This document shows, in pieces, positions 1-11,200 of a stretch of DNA of 64,000 nt. Origin of the DNA: Branchiostoma belcheri. Its lineage: Eukaryota; Chordata; Leptocardii; Amphioxiformes; Branchiostomatidae. The notes under the pieces were generated by a model that was not told where the DNA came from, made no database searches, and saw nothing but the letters and a program-made list of their open reading frames with translations. The stretch lies in the NCBI RefSeq assembly GCF_001625305.1, contig NW_017803157.1:2115678-2179677 (forward strand), in the 5' to 3' direction. Within the stretch, counting starts at the first letter, position 1, and each line of letters starts with the position of its first letter. Made by a program: the position numbers and the translations under genes.

Positions 1-39
1 TTGATTTAAAATTACTAGTATCTAACTCTACTTCTTGTA

Positions 40-245
40 TGGGAAAGTTACTGGATAGACAGTCATCATTATGGGCTACATATTGCTTGCAGACAGAATG
101 CGGTTGTAATGACCCATGTACGTACCGACAAATTCAATAGGCAAAACGTGCATTTTATGCCGTACCGGGTATGGAGAAACGTGGTCCCAACAGTGCCGCG
201 ATAAATAACTGCAAAGTTATCATGTTGTCAACTGCTTTCCGAATT
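40..245 (+). repeat. Inverted-repeat arm 1 (partner at 2588-2812)
   Basis: This stretch is similar to the reverse complement of 2588-2812. Shared runs include gggaaagtta, taatgacccatgta, attcaata/attcaatc and gtcccaacagt/atcccaacagt, in the same order and spacing. The arms are diverged and lie about 2.3 kb apart. No coding function is recognised; frames in this arm are broken by stops. It could be two opposed copies of one dispersed repeat or the ends of a larger decayed element. Confidence 0.65.
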
Positions 246-2587
246 TGACGCTCATAAGTTACGTATATTTACAAGTTAACAAACTCTTTGTAATCAGATC
301 TAGCTGTAACATTCTGAAGTACCTTCATGAGATGTTGCACCGTTTACACTAGGACAACCTAAAATGTTCATTTTCTAATTTCCAATTTATTGTCCAATTC
401 AAAATTTGGCTTCACTTTACTATATCTCTGGTAGTTCATGGTACCATGGTTAAGCAGATTGTAGTTGGTTAGGCAATCTCTGTCAAACCTTAACTCACTC
501 GTAGCCACCCTTGGACTTCTGCCAAGTACTCGGATGAGGATATTACCAATGCCCTTTGTCGGAACCTTCATGGATCAAAGGGAAAAATAGATAGCCTGTC
601 CTTAATTGTTATTTCATTTGCCTGTAAGTCTGCAGATCCAGCATGTTGTGTACCGAAAGAGAATCTTCAAGTACTCTATAATGTTCTTTGGTATCTATTC
701 TTCTCGGTTGCAGTTACACATCAATGTCTGCAAAGCCACTGTATCAACCTTTCACTTTACATGTGGTTGGAATAGATACATTTTAATGAGTGAATATTTG
801 GCACGGTTAAGACCCAGTACGAGGCCTGAACATCAATCTTTGCGCGGCATGAAAAGGGTAGCTTCTCGCGTGGCAGCTCTTTGACACCCTGTGAACCCAT
901 ACCTGTCCTGACTTCTCACGACAAATATCCTCTCCTTACAACGCTTTCTCAAGGCTAATACGTCAGCGTTTCGCTTTTGTCCAGGCAGCCGATAAATTGT
1001 CATACATGCAGGCGTTGAAATATCTGGAAGTCTAGTAAACGATTAATATCAACAGATACCTTTTATCAGTCACTCAGAGGCCGTACAACGTAAGCTCCCA
1101 CCTTGTGATCGATAGCTTTGTGATGTTTTTCGACCTTTATTCAACCTTGAACCGTACAAAGAAAGTTCTTCGGCCTAAGTCGCTTTTCAAAAGCTCAAGG
1201 AGGTGAGGATGGTCAGGGGTCTTAATTACAATATATATAGCTACGTTCAAAGTTGTTCATTCCGTAACGTATACGACAGCAGACAAAGTTAACAAAGTTT
1301 ACCAATATAATCCAGAAAGTTGTATGAGTGCCCAAGATCTAAAACTAACGCAATATCAAATACAAATTTTAAAATAACCTTTCCAAAGTTGTGCCATGCG
1401 CTACCTTTTACCAGGAAATAAATCGCTTCAGTTACCGGCTACCATTAACCCACATTCCTTGTTATCTGTTGAAGATCTCGGATATACCTCAAGGCTGAAA
1501 CAAAGTCACTAATAAGGCAGTTAGCAGATTGCAGTTTGTATTCCCTGAAGTCGACCACTCAGACAGGCCGGCGACTGCTTTGTAGTTTCTCTGTGTACGG
1601 TGCAATCTTGACATAAGGCGTTGTGAGATAAGGTCATTCATATCAACCAGAACATCAAGTAAGCAGGTCTGTCTATATTGCTGTAACAGCTTTATCTACA
1701 AACCAACTGTTGCTGTATGCAAATAATAGGGATTCTATAAAGAGACAAAGTGATGCCAAAATGAAGCGATGGTGCCTTAGATTATTCGATTATTGGCTAT
1801 GTCTGTACATCTAAGGTTCTCGTATGTTTCTTTTGAGTTTTGGTGATCCAATATGGCACAGTCATGAAGTCATTCACGGATAAGCAGATGCTTTAGCTTG
1901 CTTGTCCACAAACATATCTTAAACATGGACGATCTTTGTACGTTGAAAAGGTATAAACGGTGAATGGACAAAATCCTATCACATCCCTTCACATTAAAGT
2001 TCCATGACGTCCAAAATGGCGGATGATCGTAGCAAATTAAGTTTGATTTGCCAATAGCTTTAGTCCCCCTCAGACCATTATCAAACGCTAATAGCTGACA
2101 GTATTGGGGCAAACTGCAAATATATGGTCAGTAATTTTCCATGTGCTGTAATTCACCCGCCCTCCACCCTTCACCATAAAACGATTTTGAAGGCAGTATT
2201 GATTTGTGAAGTCGTCGTTACTGCTGACTACTTGTCAGACACTGGCATTGATCAAGATAGAAGCCGGTCTTCTCTGAACATGATCAATGTGACAGATGAT
2301 GAGATGTCTTTTGGTTGTCAGTAACATCTTAGATAGTAGCTATAGCGAGCCTTTCAACTAGAAATCTAATCTTCATACTTCAATCTTTATGATAATCAGT
2401 CGTAATATAGTTATCATTGCTTGACCAACCACAAGCTCCTGAGCCATAGTAGAATGATATGTCAGTCATGGAGCTATCTGCTCATCTAATATCTATTCTA
2501 GTTTGTCAAAGTGTAAACGTAACGACACTCGACGCGAATTCAGAATGCTAAAATGTGGATCTGAGCACAACCTGTGTATCAACAAGC
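246..2587. other. Spacer between inverted-repeat arms; no gene seen
   Basis: AT-rich sequence. Only short open frames occur (80 codons or fewer away from repeats), with no recognisable domain, no splice-consistent exon series and no tRNA-like fold. Nothing could be assigned. Confidence 0.6.
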
Positions 2588-2812
2588 AACTAATCTGCTT
2601 TCAAAGGAATCGACAACATGATAACATTGCACTCAATTTTCGCAGTACTGTTGGGATCACGTTTCGCCATGTCCATTACGGTATAAAACGCACGTTTTTG
2701 TCCGATTGAATTTGCCGGTACATGGGTCATTACAGCCGAGTTTTGTCTGTAAGCAATAAGCAGTTCGTGGTGATCATTGTCAATCCAATAACTTTCCCTC
2801 CAACCAAAGATG
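2588..2812 (-). repeat. Inverted-repeat arm 2 (partner at 40-245)
   Basis: The reverse complement of this stretch aligns by eye along most of 40-245. Unlike the partner, this arm has an open frame of about 75 codons on the minus strand. Its translation resembles no family I recognise, so it may be remnant coding sequence of a transposable element or chance. Confidence 0.6.
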
Positions 2813-3796
2813 ACCAATGGTAAAATTCATCCATTAAGAAGTTTGAAAACAAATTAGATGATGTTGGCGGTTCAAGGCTGCATGGCGCTCGGCATACAAT
2901 GGTTCTTTGAGGCCATTTCCCCCGACGCCCGTCTTTGATATTCCACGAACACCCCCTCACTCACAAACATCAATAGTACATATCAGCCACGGGTGGCGGG
3001 CATTGAGTTCTTTGTAATTGAATCTCTTGGCGTACATCAACGCCTGTAACGGTATTAGACAAAACGCCACTAACACTAGGATACGATAATCACTTTACCT
3101 AAAGCCCGCTTGATATTGGTTGTGTTTGTATTTCATTCAATACACAGGTTACTGAGTAACACACAGATGCATACATTTGCAATATATAATGGCATTGACA
3201 TAAAAAAACGCTCAACTCTTTTTAAACAACCTGTGATTACCTCTCAACTTGAGTATGGAATGAAATTCAATAATAAAAAATTACCATCAAAAGAGAGAAG
3301 TTTAAACTCCGGTCCTTAACAAGTATGGCCAATTTCACACATCAGTAAACACTCGGGATGTAAAAAAAAAAGTTGACTACAAGCCCTGAGCAAGAGTAAT
3401 TGCAAACGCGTACTTCATAATTTTCTGCCCGCAGTACCCGCACGTTCCCCCTGGCCTTCACCTCAAACTCAGAACTGACTCCCATCCTTCTCTTCACCCT
3501 ATCTTGGCAGGTCCCGGATGTAATGTTCCGTAGTTATTACGCCTGAACAACCTTGGACAGACACTCAACCAGAGGATAGACTAATGACGTCCCGCCTGAA
3601 CCAAAGTCGACCCTGCTCACCCTGTTATTATAATCCGTACTACAAAGACCTCTGTAGATAAAAGTTAATGCAGCTAAGAGTAAAGGGCGACGCAGCAAAG
3701 GACGACACGCCATTAAACTATGCCTCTTATCGTCACAGAAGATATAGCATGAAAATCACTCATCAAACAAAGCTAAGGGTTATATTGTAAATATTG
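2813..3796. other. Intergenic, no gene seen
   Basis: No coding exon, RNA gene or clear repeat could be supported here. Short open frames lack any family resemblance. Confidence 0.5.
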
Positions 3797-4165
3797 TAGT
3801 TCAAAGGCTGTGGAAGACGAAATACATTTTATTTCAAACTATTCATTCCATAACAACGCTCGAAATGAATTGACTATTCAAACTTCTACAATTTATCCCA
3901 ATTTCTCTAAACTTACAGACCAAGAAAAAACTATTCTTCTTTTAACTTCCCAAAACCCACAAATTTTGGAAAAGGTGGGGCATTACGTCTTCCATGGTTT
4001 ACAGAAGAGAAGTCAAGCCCTTCAGACATAGTTTTAGACATAGTTATAGTTGTAGACAGCTACCTTTATCATGTAGACTTTAGTTATTTTATAATCTATT
4101 TCATTGTTCTTTTATGTTTTGTAATTTGCAATTAGCCTCCGAGCACAAATTTGCAATAAACTTTT
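3797..4165 (+). mobile_element. 5'-truncated non-LTR retrotransposon, 3' end
   Basis: An open frame at about 3801-4031 reads VEDEIHFISNYSFHNNAR and continues with LTDQEKTILLLTSQNP. This matches the usual pattern of the region after the reverse transcriptase domain of LINE proteins (a 'EDE.HFL..C..Y...R' motif followed by '..L...EK...LL'). The frame ends at a stop and about 130 bp of AT-rich 3' UTR-like sequence follows. The first Cys of the usual motif is replaced (SNYSF), so the copy is probably dead. No upstream RT domain is present. Family assignment is inference. Confidence 0.55.
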
Positions 4166-4807
4166 CATTGTAATAATGTGGGAGCTATCTAGCTTTACCC
4201 AGTGGGAGCGAAACTAAAACCTCATTTGAATAATTATTTCATAGAATCTCATTTTTCCTTGCATCTATCAATACCAAGTACATGCCTTAGTTACCTATCT
4301 GTTTTGATATATTTAATTGTTATAATTTGCTTTGATTCGAATTAATGTCTGTATATACATATATATGACAAATATTATAAGCTCATTCAACATTTTTGAC
4401 ATGTTCATGGGACAAAGACCTGAAGATAACACAATTTCTACCCAGCCAAATGAGAAATTTATCCACACTAAAAAAAATGACACATGCCTATGGCTCCTTG
4501 ACCCGAGGTCTATCTGGAAGAGAAGAAGAGGTGTTTGGAGCACTAGTACTGACGAGGGAGAGTTTAGCAGACTGACGTGGTGACTCGAGAATAAGAAGAT
4601 AGCTCTCACTGTGGCAGCATCTTCTATCTACGTCGCCTATCTAAGCGGCATATAAGAAACCGTTTTATTTGCGAAAGGATGCAGGACTAGGCACGCCCGA
4701 TCCTCCATCTACTGTTGTGCTACGAGTACAGATGATTCTTAAAGAGCAGCAATATAGGAGCGCCACCTGGCTAGTTTCATGAACACTGCAACATTTGAGG
4801 TAGATAT
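4166..4807. other. Intergenic, no gene seen
   Basis: Nothing beyond short overlapping frames on both strands (about 4313-4609) that carry no recognisable domain. Confidence 0.5.
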
Positions 4808-4813
4808 TTTATT
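4808..4813 (-). terminator. Candidate poly(A) signal of the KCNMB-like gene
   Basis: AATAAA on the minus strand (tttatt on plus), about 210 nt past the stop codon at 5020-5022. Position fits a short 3' UTR. No transcript evidence is available from sequence alone. Confidence 0.35.
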
Positions 4814-5019
4814 CAATAACAAGTGTCATACTATAGGAATATGAGGATTCAAGTTAAAAAAAAAGAATTCTTAGGAAATTTACAAAATTCAAATGCGAGT
4901 AACCATTTTTTGTGTTACACTAGGGATCGATTTCTATAGCTATAGTCTTTTCCTAGGAGTAAAGAAAATCTGAACTTCTTTACATTCTTTACATTCTGAA
5001 TTTCTCGTTACAAAATGTA

Positions 5020-6382
5020 TCAGTACACATGATCCGTTTGTATTTCCTCAAAATTGACTTTGCCCAAAAGAAAACAGCCACATCCACAGGAGAACACCAT
5101 CGCGAACGACGGCCAGAACAGATAGTGGAATATAGCCCACAGGTTTGCGTCCAACAGTTCGCGGAACACCTCTGTTTGGTCGCTCGGGTCGTAGAAGCAG
5201 GAGTACGTCTGGCCGACCTGTCCTGTGGACCGCTGGAAAGCTTCAACACGTTCAACGTTGTGGTAACGGTATTTGTTACAGGGTCTTGTAGAGCACTGGG
5301 TGAGAGAAAAAAAACAAGACATGGCGTTAACATAGCATGAAAGTTCATCTGTGTTGGTACAAGTCATCATGAAATAAAAAGTTAACTTTCCTTCCAATAC
5401 TAGATTGAATTGGGTCTCACAGACCTACCCTGAACAGGGACGGGGGGCGACACAAGTTATCTGGCACGTACGTACTACGGTCACGTGTCTCTGACGTCAC
5501 GTTCCAAGAGTAGACGGGTCCATTCCGTGAACAAGGTTGAATAAGTCAGCTGAAAATTTGGCTAAGTCCCAATTCATTACAGTGTTGGTAGGAAAGTTAA
5601 GTCTTTATTTTATAAAGCATGGCGTTAGTACATGGCGTTTTGAGAATAGGGGGCTTCGCACACGTAAACTCCGTTTATTTCTATCAGTCGAGTGAACAAA
5701 ATAATCTGTTTTCGTTCACACGGTAAAGCAAAGGGTAGGTCTTATGAATTATAGATTCGTTGCGTGACTGACTTTGACTTTTGTAATTATATTGGTGTGC
5801 CAAACGTATAGACAACATAATCCTCCCGGTGATCACATAAAACTGGAACTGATGGGGCATATTTGGTGTGGACTCATTGTAGTTTTAAGCACATGCATGG
5901 AGTACTATGCAGTGACATAATGATATATATGGCAAACTACGCAAATTGCAAACAAAATCCTTTGAATAATAACTCACTGCTAAAATACACACAAAAAAGT
6001 CATTAGAGAAAGCATCCACCGAAAATGGCATAAACATCATAAGTTACATTACCAGCTGGTCCCCTCTGTATCCCATGTTTTTCTGGTTGTCCACCAGAAT
6101 CCCGCTATGCCGCTGTCTGTACCTGCCGACAAACGTCACGTTGATCTGCAGACAGGGAAACGACGATCCACAACCTCTCCTCATCTCACCCGGACACTCG
6201 CACGACACCACGTCACTGGAGATTCGTGACGTCAGCACGGTGCACGTTGTTCTGCGCATGTACAGTCCGCGTATCGCCGGCCTGACATCGTTGACGATGA
6301 AGATGACGAGTAGTATGAACGCTCCGAAGCGCAAAACTACCAGGAATGTGGCAGTCACACAGTAACACTTACTACACGACAT
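5020..6382 (-). CDS. Calcium-activated potassium channel subunit beta-like protein (KCNMB family)
   Basis: Two exons, 6382..6053 and 5295..5020, joined in phase 0 (donor CTG|GTAATG, acceptor CCCAG|TGC), give 201 aa. The length suits KCNMB1-type subunits (about 190-210 aa). The layout is the family's: short cytosolic N terminus, TM1 at about residues 11-34, a Cys-rich extracellular loop, and TM2 at about 162-187. Family marks are CTVL followed by a CECPGE..C cluster, FPCLQINVTF (matching the conserved PCLQ/V-V-N segment), SCFYDP, and LFWPSF at the start of TM2. The known role is to bind the Slo1/BK pore subunit at the plasma membrane and tune its calcium and voltage gating. An alternative 5' exon with another N terminus cannot be excluded. 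The paralogue (beta 1-4) cannot be decided here. Confidence 0.88.
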
Positions 6383-7008
6383 GGTCCGATGTTCAGAGTT
6401 TCTAACACGACGTTCAAGTTACGTCAAATCTGACATTCGCAGCAGTCGACATCAGATTCTACATGAAACATGGAAAATGTGTCCATCAATTTTAAAATCA
6501 TTATTACCCTTTCCTATTCATGTTGCATCCTGGCTACATCTGTAGAAGAGCTGACAGATCTTTCCAATCTGCCGATACGAATATCCTCACGTACGATAAA
6601 GCCCTCCCCCCGATACAGCTTTTCCAGCGAAAAGAACGAAACCGCCGCCCTCAAAGAAACGCAGGACGCTAGAAAAATGCACGGGAGGCCAGACAGACCG
6701 ATATGCCGTGTCCAATAGCTGCAAACGAGTGTACAGTTATTTCTGGAATCACCGATACACCTTACGGTTAGGTAGCCACAGTCCCTTTCGCGGGCCTCCC
6801 TTCGTATCCATGTGAACTCCGTGTCAAAGGTTACAGAAATGAAGAATTACTTCTCCATGCAATGTCGCCGTATGTCAGCCTACACTGTATACATGTAGCT
6901 TATGGTATACTGCGGTACTTCTATGATGCTGCCTGAAATATGGTGATAAGTAGCTAGCAATGAGGAAGAGTAAAATGTTGTGATTTTGTAGAACATTGAA
7001 AAACACAT
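6383..7008. other. Spacer between KCNMB-like and dioxygenase genes
   Basis: Holds the presumed promoter and 5' UTR of the KCNMB-like gene, transcribed leftward. No TATA-like box is convincing. The 3' end of the dioxygenase transcript probably lies near 6,990. Short frames at 6470-6718 are not supported as coding. Confidence 0.4.
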
Positions 7009-7014
7009 TTTATT
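7009..7014 (-). terminator. Candidate poly(A) signal of the dioxygenase gene
   Basis: AATAAA on the minus strand (tttatt on plus), about 435 nt past the stop at 7448-7450. It is the first good signal downstream on that strand that I noticed. Confidence 0.35.
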
Positions 7015-7447
7015 AAAAAGTCAGTAAGTCTATGCTAGTACATGTATATTGGTTCAAGCTAAACCTGTTTCGAATTCAGACATTTTACGACATTAACAAT
7101 TTGGCTCCGGACTTAAAGCCTGTCTCTTTTCTACACGTCTGAATAGGTTTAGATTTGCCTGGAGTTAGATTTATTTTGATGTACAAATCAAATCAAATCA
7201 AATCAACTTCATTGCTCAACAACTACTGTAACTGGTACAATGTATGGCAAAGAAGTATAATGTATGGCAAAGAAGAAAATAACAAGGGTAGCTAATCCAT
7301 AATAATACTAAAGCTAATCCATTGTTTTGTTCAATAAGTACATGTAAAATAAAAGTGGATACAGAGCTGAAAAACAGGTCAAATGACCTGAGCGCAATTT
7401 CCTGTATAAAATAAAAAAAAAGCTGTTAAACAATAAAATTCAGTTTC

Positions 7448-9754
7448 TTAGTACAAAACGATGTCCCACTCCGCCACCTCACTGACGGTGTAGGTAGTGC
7501 CTGCCACCGTGTAGTTCCCCTCTGCCCCGCTAGGGGTCCGGGGCTCGGCCACCTGACTGGGGTTCTCTGACCCACAGAACCCGCATGGGTCGTGGTCACC
7601 CAGGCTGCTGTCCCCGGAGAAGTACATCTGGGTCACCAGGGTCCGCCGACCCGGGGCTGTCAGCCTGGAACGACGAATAAAGAGATAAATGTACAACTGA
7701 CCATGAAGTTTCTGCTCCGTATACATATAGAACCATATAGGTCGCGGTTATGCAGGCTGCAGTCCCCGTAGAAAACTTCCAGGTTTCGCTGACCGGGAGC
7801 TGTCACCCTGAAACAGACCTACATGGGCTGTGGTCACCCATTCTTCTGTTCAAGGAAATTACCCCTGGGTAATACAAGGGGTTGTCATTAATATCAGGAA
7901 CAAATCGGTGGAAGAAGGAAAAAAGTAAATGAACATTTTTATTAGATTAATGCATAGCTAGGTGGCTGAACCTAAAAATAGAATGTATGGGTCGATTAAC
8001 GGAGGTTACCTACCTACCTACCTAGTCCCATGACCGACACTGGTCGTCGGGGGACAAGGCAGACCTTGCAGCAATAATTTTTATTGGATGAAGTTTGAAA
8101 ATCTACGAGGGTAGTGTGGCAATATGAATCATTACTCCATTACAGCATATACTTAATATGGAGTCGTAAAATCGAGGTACGAAGCTGCCGACCTGAAGTG
8201 TACATGCGCAGGACGGGTGTACCAGCCCCAGCCGTACTTTCCCGGCATGATGGTGATGAAGCTGTACCTCCCCTGGGGATCGGTCGTGACCTTCCCGCGG
8301 CAGAAGTTCAGCCTCCGGGTGTCCATGTAGTAACTGGGGTGAGGGGAGGGGGGCATAAAACATACAATTTCGACGGACGACTATCCATGTCTATGATATG
8401 AACTTTCACGCTAGTATGAGATCACCACAACAGGTTAAATATTTAATATGGGTGCATGTCAGTCAGTCTTTTTTAACCATTCCTACAGATCAAGAATCCT
8501 GGTCTCAACAAGTATGCTACTAAAACTGGACGTTAAACAGTGGTTCACTTTACCTGGCACTTCTTGAAAAGAGGTGGGGGATTATTTCTGGTACATTTGC
8601 AAACAAATGCGTTTGTTTGCTACTTTCTACCACCCTCACGAGGAAACATGATATCCATACTTATTCGTGTCGGCTCATATTGATTTAATTGACAGTTATG
8701 GTTACATCCCCATCCTGACCAGTGAGAACCGGACTGTATTTTAAGACTCACCGTCCGCTGGAGTCGGCCTGCCAAACCTCCACTGTTGCCCCGGCAACCA
8801 CGGAACACGTGGTGTCTCTCACCTTTAATGCGATGGGGGAGGGGGGGGCAACTATTATTCCTGTTGAATTATACTATTGAATTATTGAATCAAATTTCCT
8901 GTAAGCCACCATATGATGTAACACGCAAGTAGTTTTGCAATTGGTAGACACAATGCAAACAGGACCTTCGTTGTGTAAAATAAGAGTCTATTTGCTCATA
9001 GTGACTTACCAACCTGATGAAACTTTTCACGGAAGGAGTACTAACCGTTCCCTTGACCAGTAGATAGGGACCTCCGTGGCACACAACCCGCTGGTACGGT
9101 ACGCCGTGTAGGTAGTACGGGCCCAGAACATCCCGGTGGGTGGCCTGACAACCTGACAGGAAAATGGGGCAAACACTTCACTTCTTGCTCTTGCCCCTTC
9201 CCTTTGAGTGTGTGTTTGAGTCCAAGGTTGCCCAATCGACTAATCTACAACCAAAGAACTCTACTCCCCCCCATCTGTTGTTACACCACTCCCTCTCTAA
9301 CTACTACATGTACGAGCATGTAACGCATAATCCGCAGTCACCAAAACAAACCTTGTACACAGATGTACCGGGGGTAACAACAACCAGCTGGTTTCTGTTA
9401 GCTTGCCAAATACTGAGCCAACTTCTTGCATTTGCAATGTGTGGCCTGGTGTTTTTTTTTAATTTAAAGGTAGGTAATGATGATAACAGCAATCACGTAT
9501 GCTTATCTTCATTTAGCAGTAGCTGTATGGATAAACGTAATGTTACGTTTTAGTTTCGTCGGTTTTGAGGAGGTGAAAGTACTAGTAGGGGCATAGTCAA
9601 CAGTCAAAACCGCTGTTGTTCGGGATCTTTATTTAACGAGAGAGATGATATTTTAGACTTTGGAGATACTGGTAACTTGTTACATACCTGTCTGGGCGAA
9701 GACTCGAGGGCAGACCATCAAACCCACAACGAGAATGGCGAGGAACTGAAACAT
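7448..9754 (-). CDS. Secreted intradiol ring-cleavage dioxygenase-like protein
   Basis: Five exons (9754..9688, 9152..9046, 8822..8752, 8333..8193, 7664..7448) join in frame to 200 aa. Exon 1 encodes a signal peptide (hydrophobic FLAILVVGLMV, likely cut near FAQT). The core follows the intradiol fold: GPYY in exon 2, then VVAGATVEVWQADSSGRYY, FCRGKVTTDPQGRYSF, MPGKYG, RPAHVHFR, and after the last junction LTAPGRRTLVTQMYFSGD. By family alignment the Fe(III) ligands are Y83, Y115, H125 and H127; all four are present. Known members cleave catechols between the hydroxyls, using O2, to cis,cis-muconates. The family is common in bacteria and fungi, and secreted animal forms are known in spider mites. 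The chain is short, as in the secreted subclass, and lacks the N-terminal helical linker of bacterial catechol 1,2-dioxygenases. The exon 4 donor (CAG|GTCGGC) is weak but gives the conserved junction. The substrate is unknown. Confidence 0.85.
7741..7875 (-). pseudogene. Two degenerate partial copies of dioxygenase exon 5 inside intron 4
   Basis: 7741-7813 resembles exon 5 sequence at about 7589-7668, including the ggctg.agtcccc..agaa core and the gagctgtcaccctg end next to a former splice acceptor. 7825-7875 resembles the same exon again, starting from catgggt.gtggtcaccca. Both lack an intact frame, so they look like decayed tandem copies of the 5' half of the exon. Confidence 0.55.
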
Positions 9755-10665
9755 GGCTGAAAACTCAGAAAAACTCCCCAACCTTCTCGGAAGCCCTGTT
9801 TGTAACTCGGGAATGTCAGCTTGACTCGTTTAAGAAGCCAGGGAAACGTTAACCCGGCGGAGGCCCCCGTTGCCGTGGTGACACTGCGTAAAACTTCATT
9901 TAACCCACTTGGAACAAAGCCATACTGTTTTCGGGGCACACACGCTTTATCCTGGGCTAAAATGTCTTACCATCCCACCCGATGAAAACCACGGGTAAAT
10001 CCCCTCTCACACATAGGTATGGTTCCCCCCTATAGGCCTAAAACTAGCCGAATCCCCTCCCTCCAAGGTCAAAGCCTGGAACATTAGATCGGCATGGTCG
10101 GCTGGTTTTCGGCCATGTCGCCTACTGTTTAGCTGCACTAGCCAAATGTTTCAAAACATTCGAGAGTGGAGTCGGTACGTTGGGCTGTCGTTGGGTGGGA
10201 GTTGGCTAGTTTTCAGGAGTAGGTCGAGGCTAGCCTCTACCAGGCTTCGGGAGGGCGCATCCGGGTTCGGCGAACTGTACTCTCTAGCGGACCAACTCCC
10301 CGGGTCATTTCTCTATTTGGCCAAGTTCTACTCTTTCCAGTCGCCACCCGGAGCCTGGTAGGGGCGTGGTTGGCAGTCAAATTTGACTCAAATTTGACTC
10401 AAATTCGATATGATTCGTCTAGAAAGGTTGGCGAGGTCTAAATCTTTGGTGGACTGGTGTTTTTGGGGGGAGGGTCTAAATTAGATATATGACAGGGGCT
10501 TAAGGAAGTGTTTTTGACAGGGGCTTAAGGAAGTGTTTTCTGGTGCCGAAGAGCATGCCTGTACGGCCCTGACAACAACGGCATGGCTAACCCAGATTAT
10601 CAGTTAGTTGGTCCTCCTCCGAGATGCAGATTTAAGGCATTATATACAATGTGGTGATTTTGTTG
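9755..10665. other. Spacer upstream of the dioxygenase gene
   Basis: About 10080-10390 carries a dispersed repeat with a gaatgttttgaaacatt-type palindrome and 'ccagccgaccat' motifs. Related sequence occurs near 20,990, 28,680, 33,340 and 56,270. At 10492-10540 a 25-bp unit (gacaggggcttaaggaagtg...) is present twice in tandem. No gene is seen. Confidence 0.45.
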
Positions 10666-10825
10666 TAATCTGCAAGCAGATCCTATGGTGGCAAATGACA
10701 GTATCAATTTGGCCAGGCGGTATCCATTGGCCAGAGTGGCGTATTGGACCCTCTCTGGCCAATGGATACTGCGTGGCCAATTTGATACTCTTTCTCTTGC
10801 CTCCATGAGATCTGCTTGGAGATTA
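10666..10825. mobile_element. MITE-like inverted-repeat element, family 1, copy a
   Basis: It begins aatctgcaagcagatcc and ends ggatct/agatctgcttggagatt. Inside the ends a second inverted pair (agtatcaatttggccag ... ctggccaatttgatact type) frames a small loop. The same terminal motif bounds four more elements in the window, which supports a mobile family rather than a local hairpin. Confidence 0.6.
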
Positions 10826-11200
10826 GTGATTTAGGGCCTGGTCATGTTAAATGCCGATAATAACGACTCAAGTCTTATTTATACATATGGTGCAATGTTT
10901 TCCGTTCTGCACAACGTTTTGAGAAGCTATCTTACTTTCATGAGAGAGCTTACGAGTACATAAAACAGTAACCGTCAAATAAAGAAGCGGTATTGCATTA
11001 CCAAAAACATCTCCCTTATCACCTTCCTCATCAAATCTTTAGCTTACTACTATATTTGACATTGGTTCATAATGTTAGAATATACACCTATCATTGTGCA
11101 AGTGGCAGCAATGCGCACATATGCAGTGTTGTTAATTCCGGGTTCATTAGGTTAAGATACACGTTAATGTGGCAAATACGCACATATGTAGTGCTAGCTG

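Noticed and set aside
606..884. Plus-strand frame of 92 codons
   Set aside because: No recognisable motif, no splice partner, and an isolated position in AT-rich DNA.
5029..5340. Plus-strand frame of 103 codons
   Set aside because: Antisense shadow of KCNMB exon 2, which has clear family motifs.
9164..9553. Plus-strand frame of 129 codons
   Set aside because: It lies in intron 1 of the dioxygenase gene on the other strand and has no family resemblance or codon bias that I can see.
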